A stretch of DNA of 64,000 bases from an uncultured Flavobacteriales bacterium (GTDB taxonomy: Bacteria; Bacteroidota; Bacteroidia; Flavobacteriales_G; Salibacteraceae): NCBI GenBank assembly GCA_937899835.1, contig CALCCE010000022.1, positions 1 to 64,000 of the forward strand, read 5' to 3'. The translations under genes were made by a program, and so were the position numbers. This document shows positions 51,359-60,571 of this stretch, one piece after another. The notes beneath the pieces were generated by a model, which did no database searches, was not told where the DNA came from, and worked only from the letters and a program-made list of their open reading frames with translations. Within the stretch, counting starts at the first letter, position 1. Each line of letters starts with the position of its first letter.

Positions 51359-52051
51359 ATGTACACTTCTGGAAAAATCACCACTGCTGTTCACTACCTG
51401 AGTTTAACTTTTCTGTTGTTGGCACTGCCAGCACTCATTTCCTGCTCGGCCCCTACCACTGGCTCCGACAATGCCGCCGGTGTGGCTGCAGTGAAAAAGC
51501 CGGAGGGATTGAGCAAAGCCTACTTTGCCAGTGGCTGTTTTTGGTGCGTTGAGGCCATTTTCGAATCGGTGAAGGGAGTTGAAGAAGCGGTTTCCGGCTA
51601 TTCGGGAGGACAAATCAACAATCCGAGCTACAAGCAAGTGAGCTCTGGCCAAACCCGTCACGCAGAAGCGGTAGAAGTATTTTATGATCCCGAAGTGGTG
51701 AGCTATGCCACCTTGGTGAAAGTATTTTTCGGCTCCCACGATCCAACCACCCTCAACCGCCAAGGTCCCGACCGTGGGCCCCAATACCGCTCGGCGGTCT
51801 TTTACCAAAACGAGGAGGAAAAAACCATTGTAGAGAACTACATCAAAGAATTGGAGGCCAACAACACGTTTGCCAATTCGATTGTAACGGAAGTGCTACC
51901 CTTTAAAAAGTTTTGGGATGCAGAAGATTACCACCAAAACTACGAGCGCCTCAATCCGAACAACAGTTACATCCAGGCGGTTTCCATTCCGCGACTGAAA
52001 CGCTTTCAGAAAAAATTTCCTGAATTGTTGAAGCCCACCGAGGGGCATTGA
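51359..52051 (+). CDS. msrA: Peptide methionine (S)-S-oxide reductase, lipoprotein form
   Basis: 230 aa. Repair enzyme for oxidised methionine. A lipobox (LPALISC, lipidated Cys29) shows it is exported and membrane-anchored, unlike cytoplasmic MsrA. The catalytic motif ASGCFWCVEAIFESVKGVEEAVSGYSGG is at about 57-84, RHAEAVEVFYDPEVVSY near 99-115 and YRSAVFYQN plus KKFWDAEDYHQNY near 140-195. The usual C-terminal resolving cysteines are not seen, so an external thiol partner is likely. The MOSC gene follows 4 bp later, probably the same transcript. Confidence 0.94.
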   Translation: MYTSGKITTAVHYLSLTFLLLALPALISCSAPTTGSDNAAGVAAVKKPEGLSKAYFASGCFWCVEAIFESVKGVEEAVSGYSGGQINNPSYKQVSSGQTRHAEAVEVFYDPEVVSYATLVKVFFGSHDPTTLNRQGPDRGPQYRSAVFYQNEEEKTIVENYIKELEANNTFANSIVTEVLPFKKFWDAEDYHQNYERLNPNNSYIQAVSIPRLKRFQKKFPELLKPTEGH

Positions 52052-52055
52052 TCAC

Positions 52056-52604
52056 ATGCACATCGTTTCTACCAACCTGGCCCAACCTTTCTCCTTCGAG
52101 TGGAATGGAGAAACTGTGGAATCGGGCATTTACAAATGTCCTGTAAGCACTCCACTGGAGTTGCAAAAAGGAGGTGTGGTAGGCGACAAGGTGGTAGACT
52201 TGCGGGTGCACGGTGGCCCCGAAAAAGCTTGTTACCTCTATTCTGAAGATCACTACCCCGAGTGGCAAGCCTTGTATCCCAATTTGGAGTGGCAAGCAGG
52301 CATGTTTGGGGAAAACCTCACGGTGGCTGGCTTGAATGAAACCCAAACACGAATTGATGATGTTTTTCAGGTGGGCACCGCCAAAGTGCAAGTGAGTGAA
52401 CCGCGACAACCGTGTTTCAAACTCGGAATGCGCTTTGGCAACATGGAGGTGCTGCGGCAATTTGTAAAAAAAGGAAAACCTGGAGCCTACATCAGGGTGT
52501 TAACGCCCGGCAAAGTGCAAGTAGGCGATGCCTTTCAACTGTTGGAGACCAATCCTGAAAAGCCCACCCTGGAAGCCGTCCATTGGCAAAAATTTCGCCG
52601 GTAA
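52056..52604 (+). CDS. MOSC-domain protein (YiiM-like)
   Basis: 182 aa MOSC domain, the molybdenum-cofactor sulfurase C-terminal fold found in sulfur-carrier or hydroxylaminopurine-detoxifying proteins. Motifs: VSTPLELQKGGVVGDKVVDLRVHGGPEKACYLYSEDHYPEWQ near 29-70, GMFGENLTVAGL near 85-96, AKVQVSEPRQPCFKLGMRFGN at about 108-128 with the conserved Cys in RQPCFKL. It resembles YiiM rather than a full MOCS3-type protein. It lies directly after msrA (4 bp), a pair suggesting a joint role in oxidative-damage repair, by inference only. Confidence 0.93.
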   Translation: MHIVSTNLAQPFSFEWNGETVESGIYKCPVSTPLELQKGGVVGDKVVDLRVHGGPEKACYLYSEDHYPEWQALYPNLEWQAGMFGENLTVAGLNETQTRIDDVFQVGTAKVQVSEPRQPCFKLGMRFGNMEVLRQFVKKGKPGAYIRVLTPGKVQVGDAFQLLETNPEKPTLEAVHWQKFRR

Positions 52605-52681
52605 TTTCCCAGGCAAGCGCGCCTTAGAATTCGTCGGGACTAAGCGGGAATCTTCTATTTTCGTAAGCCGAACGCTGCACC

Positions 52682-53965
52682 ATGTCTACCCCTTCCATTC
52701 CCCTTGCTGAGCGGGTCCGCCCTCAACACCTCGACCAATACATCGGGCAACAACACCTGGTGGGCGAAGGAGCGGTGCTGCGCAAGGCCATCAGCAGTGG
52801 CCTGCTGCCTTCCATCGTTTTGTGGGGCCCGCCGGGTGTGGGCAAAACCACCCTGGCGCAGATCATTTCTGCGCAACTCGACCGGCCCTTCTATACCTTG
52901 AGTGCCATTAACTCGGGAGTAAAAGACGTGCGGGAGGTGATTCAACGCGCCAAAAGCCAGCAATTTTTTGGCACCAACAACCCGGTGTTGTTCATCGATG
53001 AGATTCACCGGTTTAGTAAGTCGCAGCAAGACTCCCTGTTGGGTGCGGTGGAAAAAGGCACCATAACCCTCATTGGCGCCACTACCGAAAACCCTTCGTT
53101 CGAAGTCATTCCTGCGTTGCTTTCCCGCTGTCAGGTCTACGTGCTGAAATCGCTCGATAAGCAAGATTTGCTCCAACTCATGGACCAGGCCCTGCAACAA
53201 GACGCTGCCATGGCGGCCCGTAACATCGAATTGAAAGAGACCGATGCGCTGCTCCGCCTTTCGGGAGGCGATGCCCGTAAGTTGCTCAACAGCCTGGAGT
53301 TGGTGGTGTTGGATTCTGCCGACGATCCGGTGGTGATTACCAACGACAAAGTGAGCGCCCTGGTGCAGCAGAACCCCGCCCGCTACGACAAAACGGGGGA
53401 ACAGCACTACGACATTATTTCGGCCTTCATCAAATCCATCCGCGGCAGCGATCCCAATGCGGCCCTGTACTGGTTGGCACGCATGACATCCGGTGGAGAA
53501 GACCCCAAGTTCATCGCCCGACGGTTGCTGATTGCCGCTTCGGAAGATATCGGTAATGCCAATCCTACGGCTTTGGTCATGGCCAACAATTGTTTTCAGG
53601 CGGTGACGGTGATCGGTTATCCCGAATGCGAACTGATTCTATCGCAAACGGTGGTTTATCTGGCCACCTCGCCCAAAAGCAATGCTTCGTACCAAGCGAT
53701 TAAAACAGCCAAAAAGCTGGTGGAACAAACCGGTGACTTGCCGGTACCGATGCACTTGCGCAATGCGCCTACCAAACTGATGAAGGATTTAGAGTACGGC
53801 AAGAGCTACCACTACAGCCACGATTATCCAGGCAATTTTGTGCAACAGGAATTCATGCCCAACGAAATCGAAGGTACTCGGTTGTACGATCCAGGACAGA
53901 ACGCACGGGAGCAAGATATGGCCAAGCGCTTGAAAGCCTGGTGGCAGGAAAAATACGGTTACTGA
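52682..53965 (+). CDS. rarA: Replication-associated recombination protein A
   Basis: 427 aa AAA+ ATPase of the RarA/MgsA (WRNIP1) family, acting at stalled replication forks. [30 protein letters not shown] near 7-36, Walker [15 protein letters not shown] (about 50-63), [14 protein letters not shown] near 76-90, Walker [20 protein letters not shown] near 102-120, sensor 1 [14 protein letters not shown] near 127-140, [12 protein letters not shown] near 190-205 and the family C-terminus with [26 protein letters not shown] near 272-297. Complete. It overlaps the convergent membrane-protein gene by 7 bp. Confidence 0.96.
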   Translation: MSTPSIPLAERVRPQHLDQYIGQQHLVGEGAVLRKAISSGLLPSIVLWGPPGVGKTTLAQIISAQLDRPFYTLSAINSGVKDVREVIQRAKSQQFFGTNNPVLFIDEIHRFSKSQQDSLLGAVEKGTITLIGATTENPSFEVIPALLSRCQVYVLKSLDKQDLLQLMDQALQQDAAMAARNIELKETDALLRLSGGDARKLLNSLELVVLDSADDPVVITNDKVSALVQQNPARYDKTGEQHYDIISAFIKSIRGSDPNAALYWLARMTSGGEDPKFIARRLLIAASEDIGNANPTALVMANNCFQAVTVIGYPECELILSQTVVYLATSPKSNASYQAIKTAKKLVEQTGDLPVPMHLRNAPTKLMKDLEYGKSYHYSHDYPGNFVQQEFMPNEIEGTRLYDPGQNAREQDMAKRLKAWWQEKYGY

Positions 53966-54375
53966 AGTGGGTTGTAATACCGACGGTGGGAATATTGAAA
54001 GATGAGCATAACGGCAAAGGCTCCTGCTGTTTGCTCGAAGAGTTGCCAACCGGTATCCATTAAAAAGTAGATGGTTTGGTCGGTGAAACCATAAAGACCC
54101 ATTACAAGGTTGACTACTGTAAAAGTGATGATGCCGGTGCTCAAACCTACGATGAGGGTGGCGCTTAAGCTTCGAAACTTTCGCAGCAGGCCCGTAAAGA
54201 GTACCGTTTGAAGCCCTCCCAGGGTAAAATATAAACCTGCGGCAATCGCAAAGAGTGCCGAGTCAGAAAGTGGCGAAAATGCTATATCGTTGAGTATTAT
54301 GCCGTGCCAGCTATACCAGAGGAGTGCCATCAACATCGACGATGCTCCCCACATCTTGATCATCCCTTTATTCAT
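53959..54375 (-). CDS. Small four-helix membrane protein (paralogue 1)
   Basis: 138 aa, family not recognised. Four hydrophobic segments: about 10-25 (SSMLMALLWYSWHG), 39-60 (LFAIAAGLYFTLGGLQTVLFTG), 73-92 (LIVGLSTGIITFTVVNLVMG) and 105-128 (LMDTGWQLFEQTAGAFAVML). Shares YSWHGIILND and DTGWQLFEQTAG with the gene at 54580-55008 (YAWHGWILND and DFCWQVLEQTSG), which makes them divergent paralogues with membrane-buried Trp, His, Asp and Gln/Glu. Those conserved charged residues in membrane helices hint at a transport or metal role; not proven. It overlaps rarA by 7 bp (convergent). Confidence 0.7.
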   Translation of the reverse strand: MNKGMIKMWGASSMLMALLWYSWHGIILNDIAFSPLSDSALFAIAAGLYFTLGGLQTVLFTGLLRKFRSLSATLIVGLSTGIITFTVVNLVMGLYGFTDQTIYFLMDTGWQLFEQTAGAFAVMLIFQYSHRRYYNPLQ

Positions 54376-54579
54376 TTTAACTGTAGTAGTGTAGCAACAT
54401 TATCTACTCAGCGGTCGGTAAAATGTTTCACTTCTTCAGGGTATTATTTGCAGGACTCAAAGAGGGATTTGAAATCCTACCGCCGGGCGTTTGAGCTAAA
54501 TGGTTGAGGTACTAAAGTTTAGGAACAATAAATCTTCAACGCTTAGCAAAAGCTGTCGTAAAAAAAAATTTGAGCGGAT

Positions 54580-55008
54580 TCAACTTTCCGCGGCTTCTTT
54601 GTGGGTTTGGAGGTAGGACAGGTAGGAAACGGTGAGGCCACAGAGCCATCCTCCGGAGGTTTGCTCCAGCACCTGCCAACAAAAATCGGTGAGCAAGTGC
54701 AGCACTCCCTGGCTGGAATTGAAAGAAACGCCAAAGACAAAGGCAATGCTGAAAATGAAAACTCCCGCAAAAATTCCTACTACCCACCCCCGGCGAGGCA
54801 ACCTTTCGGGCACAGTAAGAATCTGCACAAAGAAGGCCATTAGTGCTCCAATACCTAAGTAGGTACAACTGCTGACCAGCAGAAAGAAATCTTTGGGATA
54901 AGCGAGGCGGTCGATGTCGTTGAGTATCCAGCCATGCCACGCATAAAAGGCCAGAAACATATACGTGGAACAAACAATCCAGGAAATGAAAAACTTATAC
55001 TTCAGCAC
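54580..55008 (-). CDS. Small four-helix membrane protein (paralogue 2)
   Basis: 142 aa; starts at GTG (55008) because no ATG gives the first membrane helix. Helices at about 7-24 (ISWIVCSTYMFLAFYAW), 42-64 (LLVSSCTYLGIGALMAFFVQIL), 76-94 (GIFAGVFIFSIAFVFGV) and 108-130. WHGWILNDI near 24-32 and DFCWQVLEQTSGGW near 107-120 are shared with the neighbour at 53959-54375 in the same positions. A -7-like sequence (minus strand TAATTTAG, one mismatch) lies about 63 nt upstream. Separated from its paralogue by 204 bp, same strand. Confidence 0.65.
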   Translation of the reverse strand: MLKYKFFISWIVCSTYMFLAFYAWHGWILNDIDRLAYPKDFFLLVSSCTYLGIGALMAFFVQILTVPERLPRRGWVVGIFAGVFIFSIAFVFGVSFNSSQGVLHLLTDFCWQVLEQTSGGWLCGLTVSYLSYLQTHKEAAES

Positions 55009-55167
55009 TGCTTGGTATTTCGTTCATTGCCAGACCAAAAAATTTGATCTAAGTGTCGTTCGGGTTGCGGCTAAATTAGGAATTATTATGAGGCAAAATC
55101 ATTTCAAGAATGGCCACATATCAACCGGTTTTCATTCGCAATTTTTAAGTAGTTTAGGCCCGTTACC

Positions 55168-56790
55168 GTGATTTCCAAAGCTTTTTCATCATTCGTGCTC
55201 CGGGGAGTGTTGCTTCTGCTGGTGTTGGCGGGTTGCCGGGACGTTTTTGAAGCCCCACGCTGGGATGTGGATTTGTTGGCTCCAATAGCCAAAACCACAC
55301 TCGACCTGCAAGACCTCGACCAGGACAGTTTGCTGCGCGAAAACAACGACCGTAGCCTTACGCTGGTGTTTAGTGAAAAACTGTTTAGCCTGGAGCTCGA
55401 TTCGCTGTTTGAAATTCCTGAACAGCGCTTCGATACCAACACCCCCTCCTACCCCTTTTCAGTCAACCTGCCGCCGGGCAATTCACTCTACACCGATGTT
55501 TCCAACAATAAATTCGATGCCAGTGGTGCGGAGTTGACCAACGCCAAAGTGCGGGAGGGCACCATTGAACTCACGTTGCTCAATACCCTCAACGAAGGAG
55601 TTTTGTTTACCTATTCTATCCCTTCAGCCAAACTGGGCGCTCAGGTTTTTCGCAAGCAGGAGTTGTTGCCTGCGGGTTCTATTGCCGCTCCCACCCAGAG
55701 TTCCTTTACCTACGATTTGGCAGGCTATGAGCTCGACCTCACTGGCCCGAATGGCAACGATCACAATACCATTATCCTCGATGTAGAAGCGGTAGTCGAT
55801 CCGGGTGGTCAAATTGTGAATGTGGCCGCAGGAACTTATTTGGGCATCAAATCCCGGTTTTCGGCAGTGCGCCCCGAATACGTGGAAGGCTACTTTGGAC
55901 AAAGTACCGAACGGGCTACCTCTGATGGGGAACCCACCGATCTTTTCAATTATGTCCAAAACGGTGAATTTGACCTGGAAGAGGTCAACCTGGACCTGCG
56001 CATCAGAAACGGGGTTGGTGTAGATTTTACCGCCGAGATTCTGGGCCTCACCAGCATCAATTCCGAAACCAATACCACGATTGCTTTAACCCATCCTACC
56101 ATTGGCAGTAGCCTCAATGTGAACCGTGCAGGCATTTCGGGCCTGGTGAACACCTCACCGGATGTCCTGTTTTCAGACTTTGACCTGTCATTTGATCAAA
56201 GCAACTCGAATTTGGATGAGCTGATTGAAAACCAACCCGACCAATTGGGCTATCAGGTGGACCTTACCTTGAATCCCTTGGGCAACGTTTCCAACCACCG
56301 CGATTTTTTGTTTTACGACAAGGGCATCGACATTTTTCTTGATTTGGAGGTTCCGCTGTCGTTTTCGGCCAACAACCTGACCTTGTTGGATACTACTGAA
56401 TTGGAAATTGCTGATCGGGAGGATTTCATCAACAATGTGATCGGTGGCTTTTTGTACGCTTATGTGGATATCGGCTATCCGTTTGACGCCACCATTCAGC
56501 TGGTGATGCTGGACTCCAACTTCAACTTTATTGATTCATTGGTAGTGCCCACCACCGTGATCCCGGCGGCTCCGGTCAATGCCATTCTACGCGTAGATGG
56601 CACATCTTCGGCAAAATTGCCCATTCCCATCAATCAAAACCAGATCGACGATTTTTATGCTGCTCGTTACCTGGCTACCAGGATTTCGTTGACCACCACC
56701 AGCCAACCCGATTTTATCAAAATCTACAGCGACTACCGAATGGACTTGAAGGTGGTGGCCGATTTCACCTACCGTGTAGATGAATTTTAG
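55168..56790 (+). CDS. Large hypothetical lipoprotein
   Basis: 540 aa, starting at GTG (55168). Lipobox LVLAGC (lipidated Cys near 23) and a beta-rich body with no named family recognised. Conserved-looking segments: PRWDVDLLAPIAKTTLDLQDLDQDSLL near 30-56, LFEIPEQRFDTNTPSYPFSVNLPPG near 81-105, and repeated sheet-like VNLDLRIRNGVGVDFTAEI and NLTLLDTTELEIADREDF. It overlaps the next gene by 11 bp and that gene is 6 bp from kdsA, so the three are one transcript. A surface-exposed or periplasmic outer-membrane lipoprotein partnered with the following barrel is a reasonable guess. Confidence 0.7.
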   Translation: MISKAFSSFVLRGVLLLLVLAGCRDVFEAPRWDVDLLAPIAKTTLDLQDLDQDSLLRENNDRSLTLVFSEKLFSLELDSLFEIPEQRFDTNTPSYPFSVNLPPGNSLYTDVSNNKFDASGAELTNAKVREGTIELTLLNTLNEGVLFTYSIPSAKLGAQVFRKQELLPAGSIAAPTQSSFTYDLAGYELDLTGPNGNDHNTIILDVEAVVDPGGQIVNVAAGTYLGIKSRFSAVRPEYVEGYFGQSTERATSDGEPTDLFNYVQNGEFDLEEVNLDLRIRNGVGVDFTAEILGLTSINSETNTTIALTHPTIGSSLNVNRAGISGLVNTSPDVLFSDFDLSFDQSNSNLDELIENQPDQLGYQVDLTLNPLGNVSNHRDFLFYDKGIDIFLDLEVPLSFSANNLTLLDTTELEIADREDFINNVIGGFLYAYVDIGYPFDATIQLVMLDSNFNFIDSLVVPTTVIPAAPVNAILRVDGTSSAKLPIPINQNQIDDFYAARYLATRISLTTTSQPDFIKIYSDYRMDLKVVADFTYRVDEF

Positions 56791-58072
56791 TTGGCGCTTT
56801 CGTCTCCTGACCCTTGGGGTGCTCTTGGGTTTCCCCGTGTTGCTTGCCGCGCAGTCGCAGTGGAGCCTTTCGCAGGTTCGGCAGGATTCGGCGGACTACT
56901 CACTTGGTGTACGGTCTGAATTTTTTCTCAACTCCGATGCCCTGGACAACGATTTCTTTCTGGCTTTTTTGGGGAACCGCGATTTTATTGAAACCAGTGT
57001 CAAGGACCGCATCTCTGACCGATTGGGCAGCGAGAACCGCTTTGGCGGGGAACTCAACACCGGTTTGTTTTTCTCCGGACCACTGGCCCGGGGCAAAGGC
57101 GACAATCCTTTTCGGCTTTCTTATTTCATAGGGTTGGCCGACCGCCAGCACGTGCACAGTATCTTTTCGGAAGACGTATTTCGGCTCGGTTTCTACGGAA
57201 ACAAGCGTTTTGCAGGAGACACGGCTAAATTGGGAGATTTTGAACTGCACGCCTACCAATACCAGCAGCTACAAACCGGTGTGCATTACGACAATGGGCG
57301 TGGACGGATTTTAGCCGCAGGACTATCGTTTTTGAAAGGCCAGGGCCAGCAGAGTATTGAGGTGCAGCAACTGGATTTGTTTACCAGTGAAACCGGCGAC
57401 TATCTGGCCGCCGACACCCGCGCCCGGGTGCGGCAAAACGATTCGAGCAATACCAATCTTGACGCCTTCAATGGCCTGGGAGCCTCTATTGATGTGATGG
57501 TGCAATACCAATTCAACTTGCTGGAAGTGAACCGCCACGGCAACGGGTGGTTGCGTTTGGAGGTAAACGACCTGGGGTATTTGTGGTGGAACGATGAAAG
57601 CCTCGACTATCGGGTGGATTCGGTGTACGAATTTGAAGGGGTGGTTTTCGACAACCTTTTTGATTTGAACGATTCGCTGTTGCAATCGCAAAATCCCAGC
57701 CGGATTGTAGACGACATTGAAAATTCGCAAGGGCGATCCAGCTACCGGACGTTGCTGCCGGCACAGTTTCGACTCACCTTTTCGCAAGACCATCACCGGG
57801 GATTTAACTTTAGCATGCGCATCGAACAACGCTTGCAGGCGCAGTTCAAAACTTTTGTGCTGCTCAAAGAGTCTTACCGCTTAAAACCATGGTTTAGGGT
57901 GGCCCTCATGGGCGGAGTGGGTGGCTATGGCCGCTATTACGCTGGTGCGGAAGCACAGCTGAAGTTTGCCCATTGGGAGTTGCTACTTGGGTCAAACAGT
58001 TTGGAAGGTGTAGTTTTGCCCAAAAATTCATCGGGCAGCAATGGCTACCTGGCTTTGCGTACTTCTTTCTAA
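56780..58072 (+). CDS. Outer-membrane beta-barrel protein (DUF5723-like)
   Basis: 430 aa. Signal peptide 1-24 (LLAA-QSQWS), then a plug-free barrel-type sequence of alternating polar and aromatic strands ending in LLLGSNSLEGVVLPKNSSGSNGYLALRTSF, whose last residue is Phe as in outer-membrane barrels. FRLSYFIGLADRQHVHSIFSEDVFRLGFYGNKRFAGDTA and FELHAYQYQQLQTGVHYDNG near 115-170 fit the DUF5723 pattern of this phylum. Function unknown; it probably pairs with the lipoprotein encoded immediately upstream (11-bp overlap). A good outer-membrane localisation call, weak function call. Confidence 0.75.
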   Translation: MNFSWRFRLLTLGVLLGFPVLLAAQSQWSLSQVRQDSADYSLGVRSEFFLNSDALDNDFFLAFLGNRDFIETSVKDRISDRLGSENRFGGELNTGLFFSGPLARGKGDNPFRLSYFIGLADRQHVHSIFSEDVFRLGFYGNKRFAGDTAKLGDFELHAYQYQQLQTGVHYDNGRGRILAAGLSFLKGQGQQSIEVQQLDLFTSETGDYLAADTRARVRQNDSSNTNLDAFNGLGASIDVMVQYQFNLLEVNRHGNGWLRLEVNDLGYLWWNDESLDYRVDSVYEFEGVVFDNLFDLNDSLLQSQNPSRIVDDIENSQGRSSYRTLLPAQFRLTFSQDHHRGFNFSMRIEQRLQAQFKTFVLLKESYRLKPWFRVALMGGVGGYGRYYAGAEAQLKFAHWELLLGSNSLEGVVLPKNSSGSNGYLALRTSF

Positions 58073-58078
58073 ACATTC

Positions 58079-58894
58079 ATGACGCCAAATCTTCCCCTAC
58101 TTCGTCACCGCGACAGTTCTCAGTTTTTTCTCCTGGCCGGCCCTTGTGCGGTAGAAAGTGAAGCCGTGGTAATGGAGGTGGCCGAGCGGGTGGCCGAACT
58201 CACCGACAAGTACCGCATACCCTATATTTTTAAAGCGTCTTACCGCAAAGCCAACCGTTCGCGCTTGGATTCTTTCACCGGAATTGGTGACGAGGCGGCC
58301 CTCGAGTTGCTGGCCAAAGTAAAGGACCGTTTTCAACTGCCTACCGTAACCGACATTCACAAAGACGAAGAAGCTGCTCTGGCGGCTCAATACGTTGACG
58401 TGTTGCAAATACCCGCCTTTCTCTGCCGGCAAACCAGTTTGTTGGTAGCGGCTGCCGCCACCGGCAAAGCGGTGAACGTGAAAAAAGGACAATTTCTATC
58501 GCCTGAGGCCATGAAGTTTGCCGTGGATAAAGTGAAGCAATCGGGGAACCCGGAAGTATGGCTCACGGAACGTGGAACTACTTTTGGGTACCAGGACCTG
58601 GTGGTAGATTTTCGCGGAGTGCCGGCCATGCAGGCCCACGAAGTACCGGTAGTGGTGGACATTACGCACTCGTTGCAACAACCCAACCAGAGCTCAGGCG
58701 TCACCGGCGGCCGGCCCGATTTGATCGGAACCATTGGTAAGGCGGCCATTGCAGTTGGTGCTGATGGACTGTTCTTAGAAACGCACCCTGACCCATCGAA
58801 AGCATTGTCGGACGGGGCCAACATGCTCCATTTGGATCACCTCGAAGATTTGCTGAAAAAGCTCACCCGGATTCGGGAGGCGATAATGGCCTAA
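58079..58894 (+). CDS. kdsA: 3-deoxy-8-phosphooctulonate synthase
   Basis: 271 aa enzyme condensing arabinose-5-phosphate and PEP to Kdo-8-phosphate for lipopolysaccharide. Motifs: AGPCAVESEAVVMEVAERV near 19-37, YIFKASYRKANRSRLDSFTGIG near 49-70, TVTDIHKDEEAALAAQYVDVLQIPAFLCRQTSLLVAAAATGKAVNVKKGQF around 90-140, ERGTTFGYQDLVVDFRGVPAM near 164-185, VVVDITHSLQQPN near 190-202 and ETHPDPSKALSDGAN near 233-248. The Gln-Pro-Asn region and the metal-less or metal-dependent Cys/Asn switch cannot be judged reliably. It ends inside the 3' end of the convergent GT39 gene (32-bp overlap). Confidence 0.96.
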   Translation: MTPNLPLLRHRDSSQFFLLAGPCAVESEAVVMEVAERVAELTDKYRIPYIFKASYRKANRSRLDSFTGIGDEAALELLAKVKDRFQLPTVTDIHKDEEAALAAQYVDVLQIPAFLCRQTSLLVAAAATGKAVNVKKGQFLSPEAMKFAVDKVKQSGNPEVWLTERGTTFGYQDLVVDFRGVPAMQAHEVPVVVDITHSLQQPNQSSGVTGGRPDLIGTIGKAAIAVGADGLFLETHPDPSKALSDGANMLHLDHLEDLLKKLTRIREAIMA

Positions 58895-60518
58895 GGTTTT
58901 CGTCTTTCACCAGGATATATACGCTACCCTCTCCCGGCAGCCACCGGCTCCACGCGTGCTCAGAGACCACTACATAGCCCTGTACCGGACTTAAGGTCAC
59001 CATGTAATCGGCAGTGTAGGTGGTATACCATTCCCGGTTGTCGTTGCTAAAGTGATTCCAGGCATCGAATTCTACTCCACCCACAATGCGGTCTTTTGGA
59101 ATTTTGTGGTGTTCTGTCAGTTCCTGCAAAGCCTGCCAGCGCACCCGGTTCATTTCCATGTAGTCGTGCGCAGCAGCTACGGCAAATCCAACACAGATAA
59201 TCACCATCGATCTTACTGCCCAGCGCAAGGGTGGCCGGTGGTTGCGTTCTCCGATGGCATCGTGTTGCGACAGTAAAAGCACTAGAAAGGGAAACAAAGG
59301 AGGCAGGTATCGGTCGTATAAACCAGTGCACCACAAGGGGGCAAGGTAAATGAGCAAGCCCACCGCGGCCATTGGCCCGATGGGACCGGTGAAGGAAAGG
59401 CTCAACACCGGAGTGAAAAACCGTTTGCTTTGGCTGCGCCAACGCTCCCAAATGACGGTACTGGCCAATACACCCACCAGGGTGAGTACCCAAGAAATGG
59501 CTACCGGCAATTGCGGGGCAGGCCATTGGGTCACGTTGCCGAAGTGATCGGGGGTAGTCACCGGCCCAATGCCCCAATCCACCCAAACATTGTCGAGCGT
59601 GGGGAAAGCTTTGCCACCAATGAGCAGGCCGATGCCGGCTGCCAGTCCTGTCCAGAGCATCAAGTGGCGCTTCCAACGCGGTTCGGTGCGCGGTTCAAGC
59701 AATATGACGGGCAGGGCAAACAAACCCAGGTAGCCCAAGGAAACCAGGGCGTAACCGGCAACATTGCGTACCAGGCGCCAATCGGGATGGGTGATAACCT
59801 CCCAAAGCAGGGCCAGTTTAGAGTTGAAGGTTTCGGGCAGAAAGCCCATGGTGTTGCCAAACCCAAGATAAGCAAAGTAAGCCCCCACCGAAAGCAGGAG
59901 CGGCAAACTCCACCGCCACCATTGCAGCCAATGGAAACGGTAGTGCCAGCCACCGGCCAAGGCAAAGGCCAGCGGCCACACGAAAGCCAGTTGCCGCATC
60001 AATACGGCCACTACGGCCAACAAGGCAGCCCAAAGCAAGTGGGAGGTGTGTGGTTCGCGCATGGCGCGGGCCAGAAATACGGTCAACCAAATCACTACCG
60101 CAGTAAAAGGCACATCGGTCATGTAGGTGAACGACAAACCTGCGTACATGGGATTGAACAGCAACAACAAGCCCCACAAAAGCGATGAGCCGTGCCGGTA
60201 ACCCTGGTCGCGCGCCAGTCGCCACAAGCCCAGGGCGCCCACCAGGCTCCAGGCCAGGGTGGACCACCGCAATACCGTGAACGAAAAACCAAATACTTTG
60301 CAGAAGAGAAAACCCCAACTCAAGTGGGCAATCAAAGTCATTTCACCCCAGTTGTCAAGTTCGAGGCGGTGATCTTCTACCAGCGTTTTCACCGCACGGG
60401 AATAGGTCCAATCGTCGTTGAGTGGAAAATCGCCCGAGGGGTTGACCAAAGCCCATAACGCCACCCAGGCGAGCACCAGTACCCAGGGTCCTGGGTGAGA
60501 AAATATACGGGATTGCAT
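58863..60518 (-). CDS. Glycosyltransferase family 39-like membrane protein
   Basis: 551 aa integral membrane protein, about ten helices, of the PMT/GT39 (dolichyl- or undecaprenyl-phosphate sugar transferase) superfamily. The first extracytoplasmic loop has PLNDDWTYSRAVKTLVEDHRLELDNWGEM at about 31-59 with the paired acidic residues (NDDW) typical of the catalytic DE/DD motif. Later segments YAGLSFTYMTDVPFTAVVIWLTVFLARAM and GLYDRYLPPLFPFLVLLLSQHDAIG. The C-terminal 100 residues are soluble (WEREL-type absent). Acceptor unknown. It overlaps kdsA by 32 bp at its 3' end, and is divergent from the broken membrane-protein gene. Confidence 0.85.
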   Translation of the reverse strand: MQSRIFSHPGPWVLVLAWVALWALVNPSGDFPLNDDWTYSRAVKTLVEDHRLELDNWGEMTLIAHLSWGFLFCKVFGFSFTVLRWSTLAWSLVGALGLWRLARDQGYRHGSSLLWGLLLLFNPMYAGLSFTYMTDVPFTAVVIWLTVFLARAMREPHTSHLLWAALLAVVAVLMRQLAFVWPLAFALAGGWHYRFHWLQWWRWSLPLLLSVGAYFAYLGFGNTMGFLPETFNSKLALLWEVITHPDWRLVRNVAGYALVSLGYLGLFALPVILLEPRTEPRWKRHLMLWTGLAAGIGLLIGGKAFPTLDNVWVDWGIGPVTTPDHFGNVTQWPAPQLPVAISWVLTLVGVLASTVIWERWRSQSKRFFTPVLSLSFTGPIGPMAAVGLLIYLAPLWCTGLYDRYLPPLFPFLVLLLSQHDAIGERNHRPPLRWAVRSMVIICVGFAVAAAHDYMEMNRVRWQALQELTEHHKIPKDRIVGGVEFDAWNHFSNDNREWYTTYTADYMVTLSPVQGYVVVSEHAWSRWLPGEGSVYILVKDENLRPLSPPESG

Positions 60519-60537
60519 GGTGGTCGGGGTGAAGCCT

Positions 60538-60545
60538 TAACTTTG
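60538..60545 (+). promoter_or_regulatory. -7 element of the broken membrane-protein gene
   Basis: TAACTTTG, exact TAnnTTTG, 26 nt before the TTG start at 60572. It shows the gene was, or is, transcribed. Confidence 0.5.
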
Positions 60546-60571
60546 GTAATTTCTACAAACCTACACTTACC

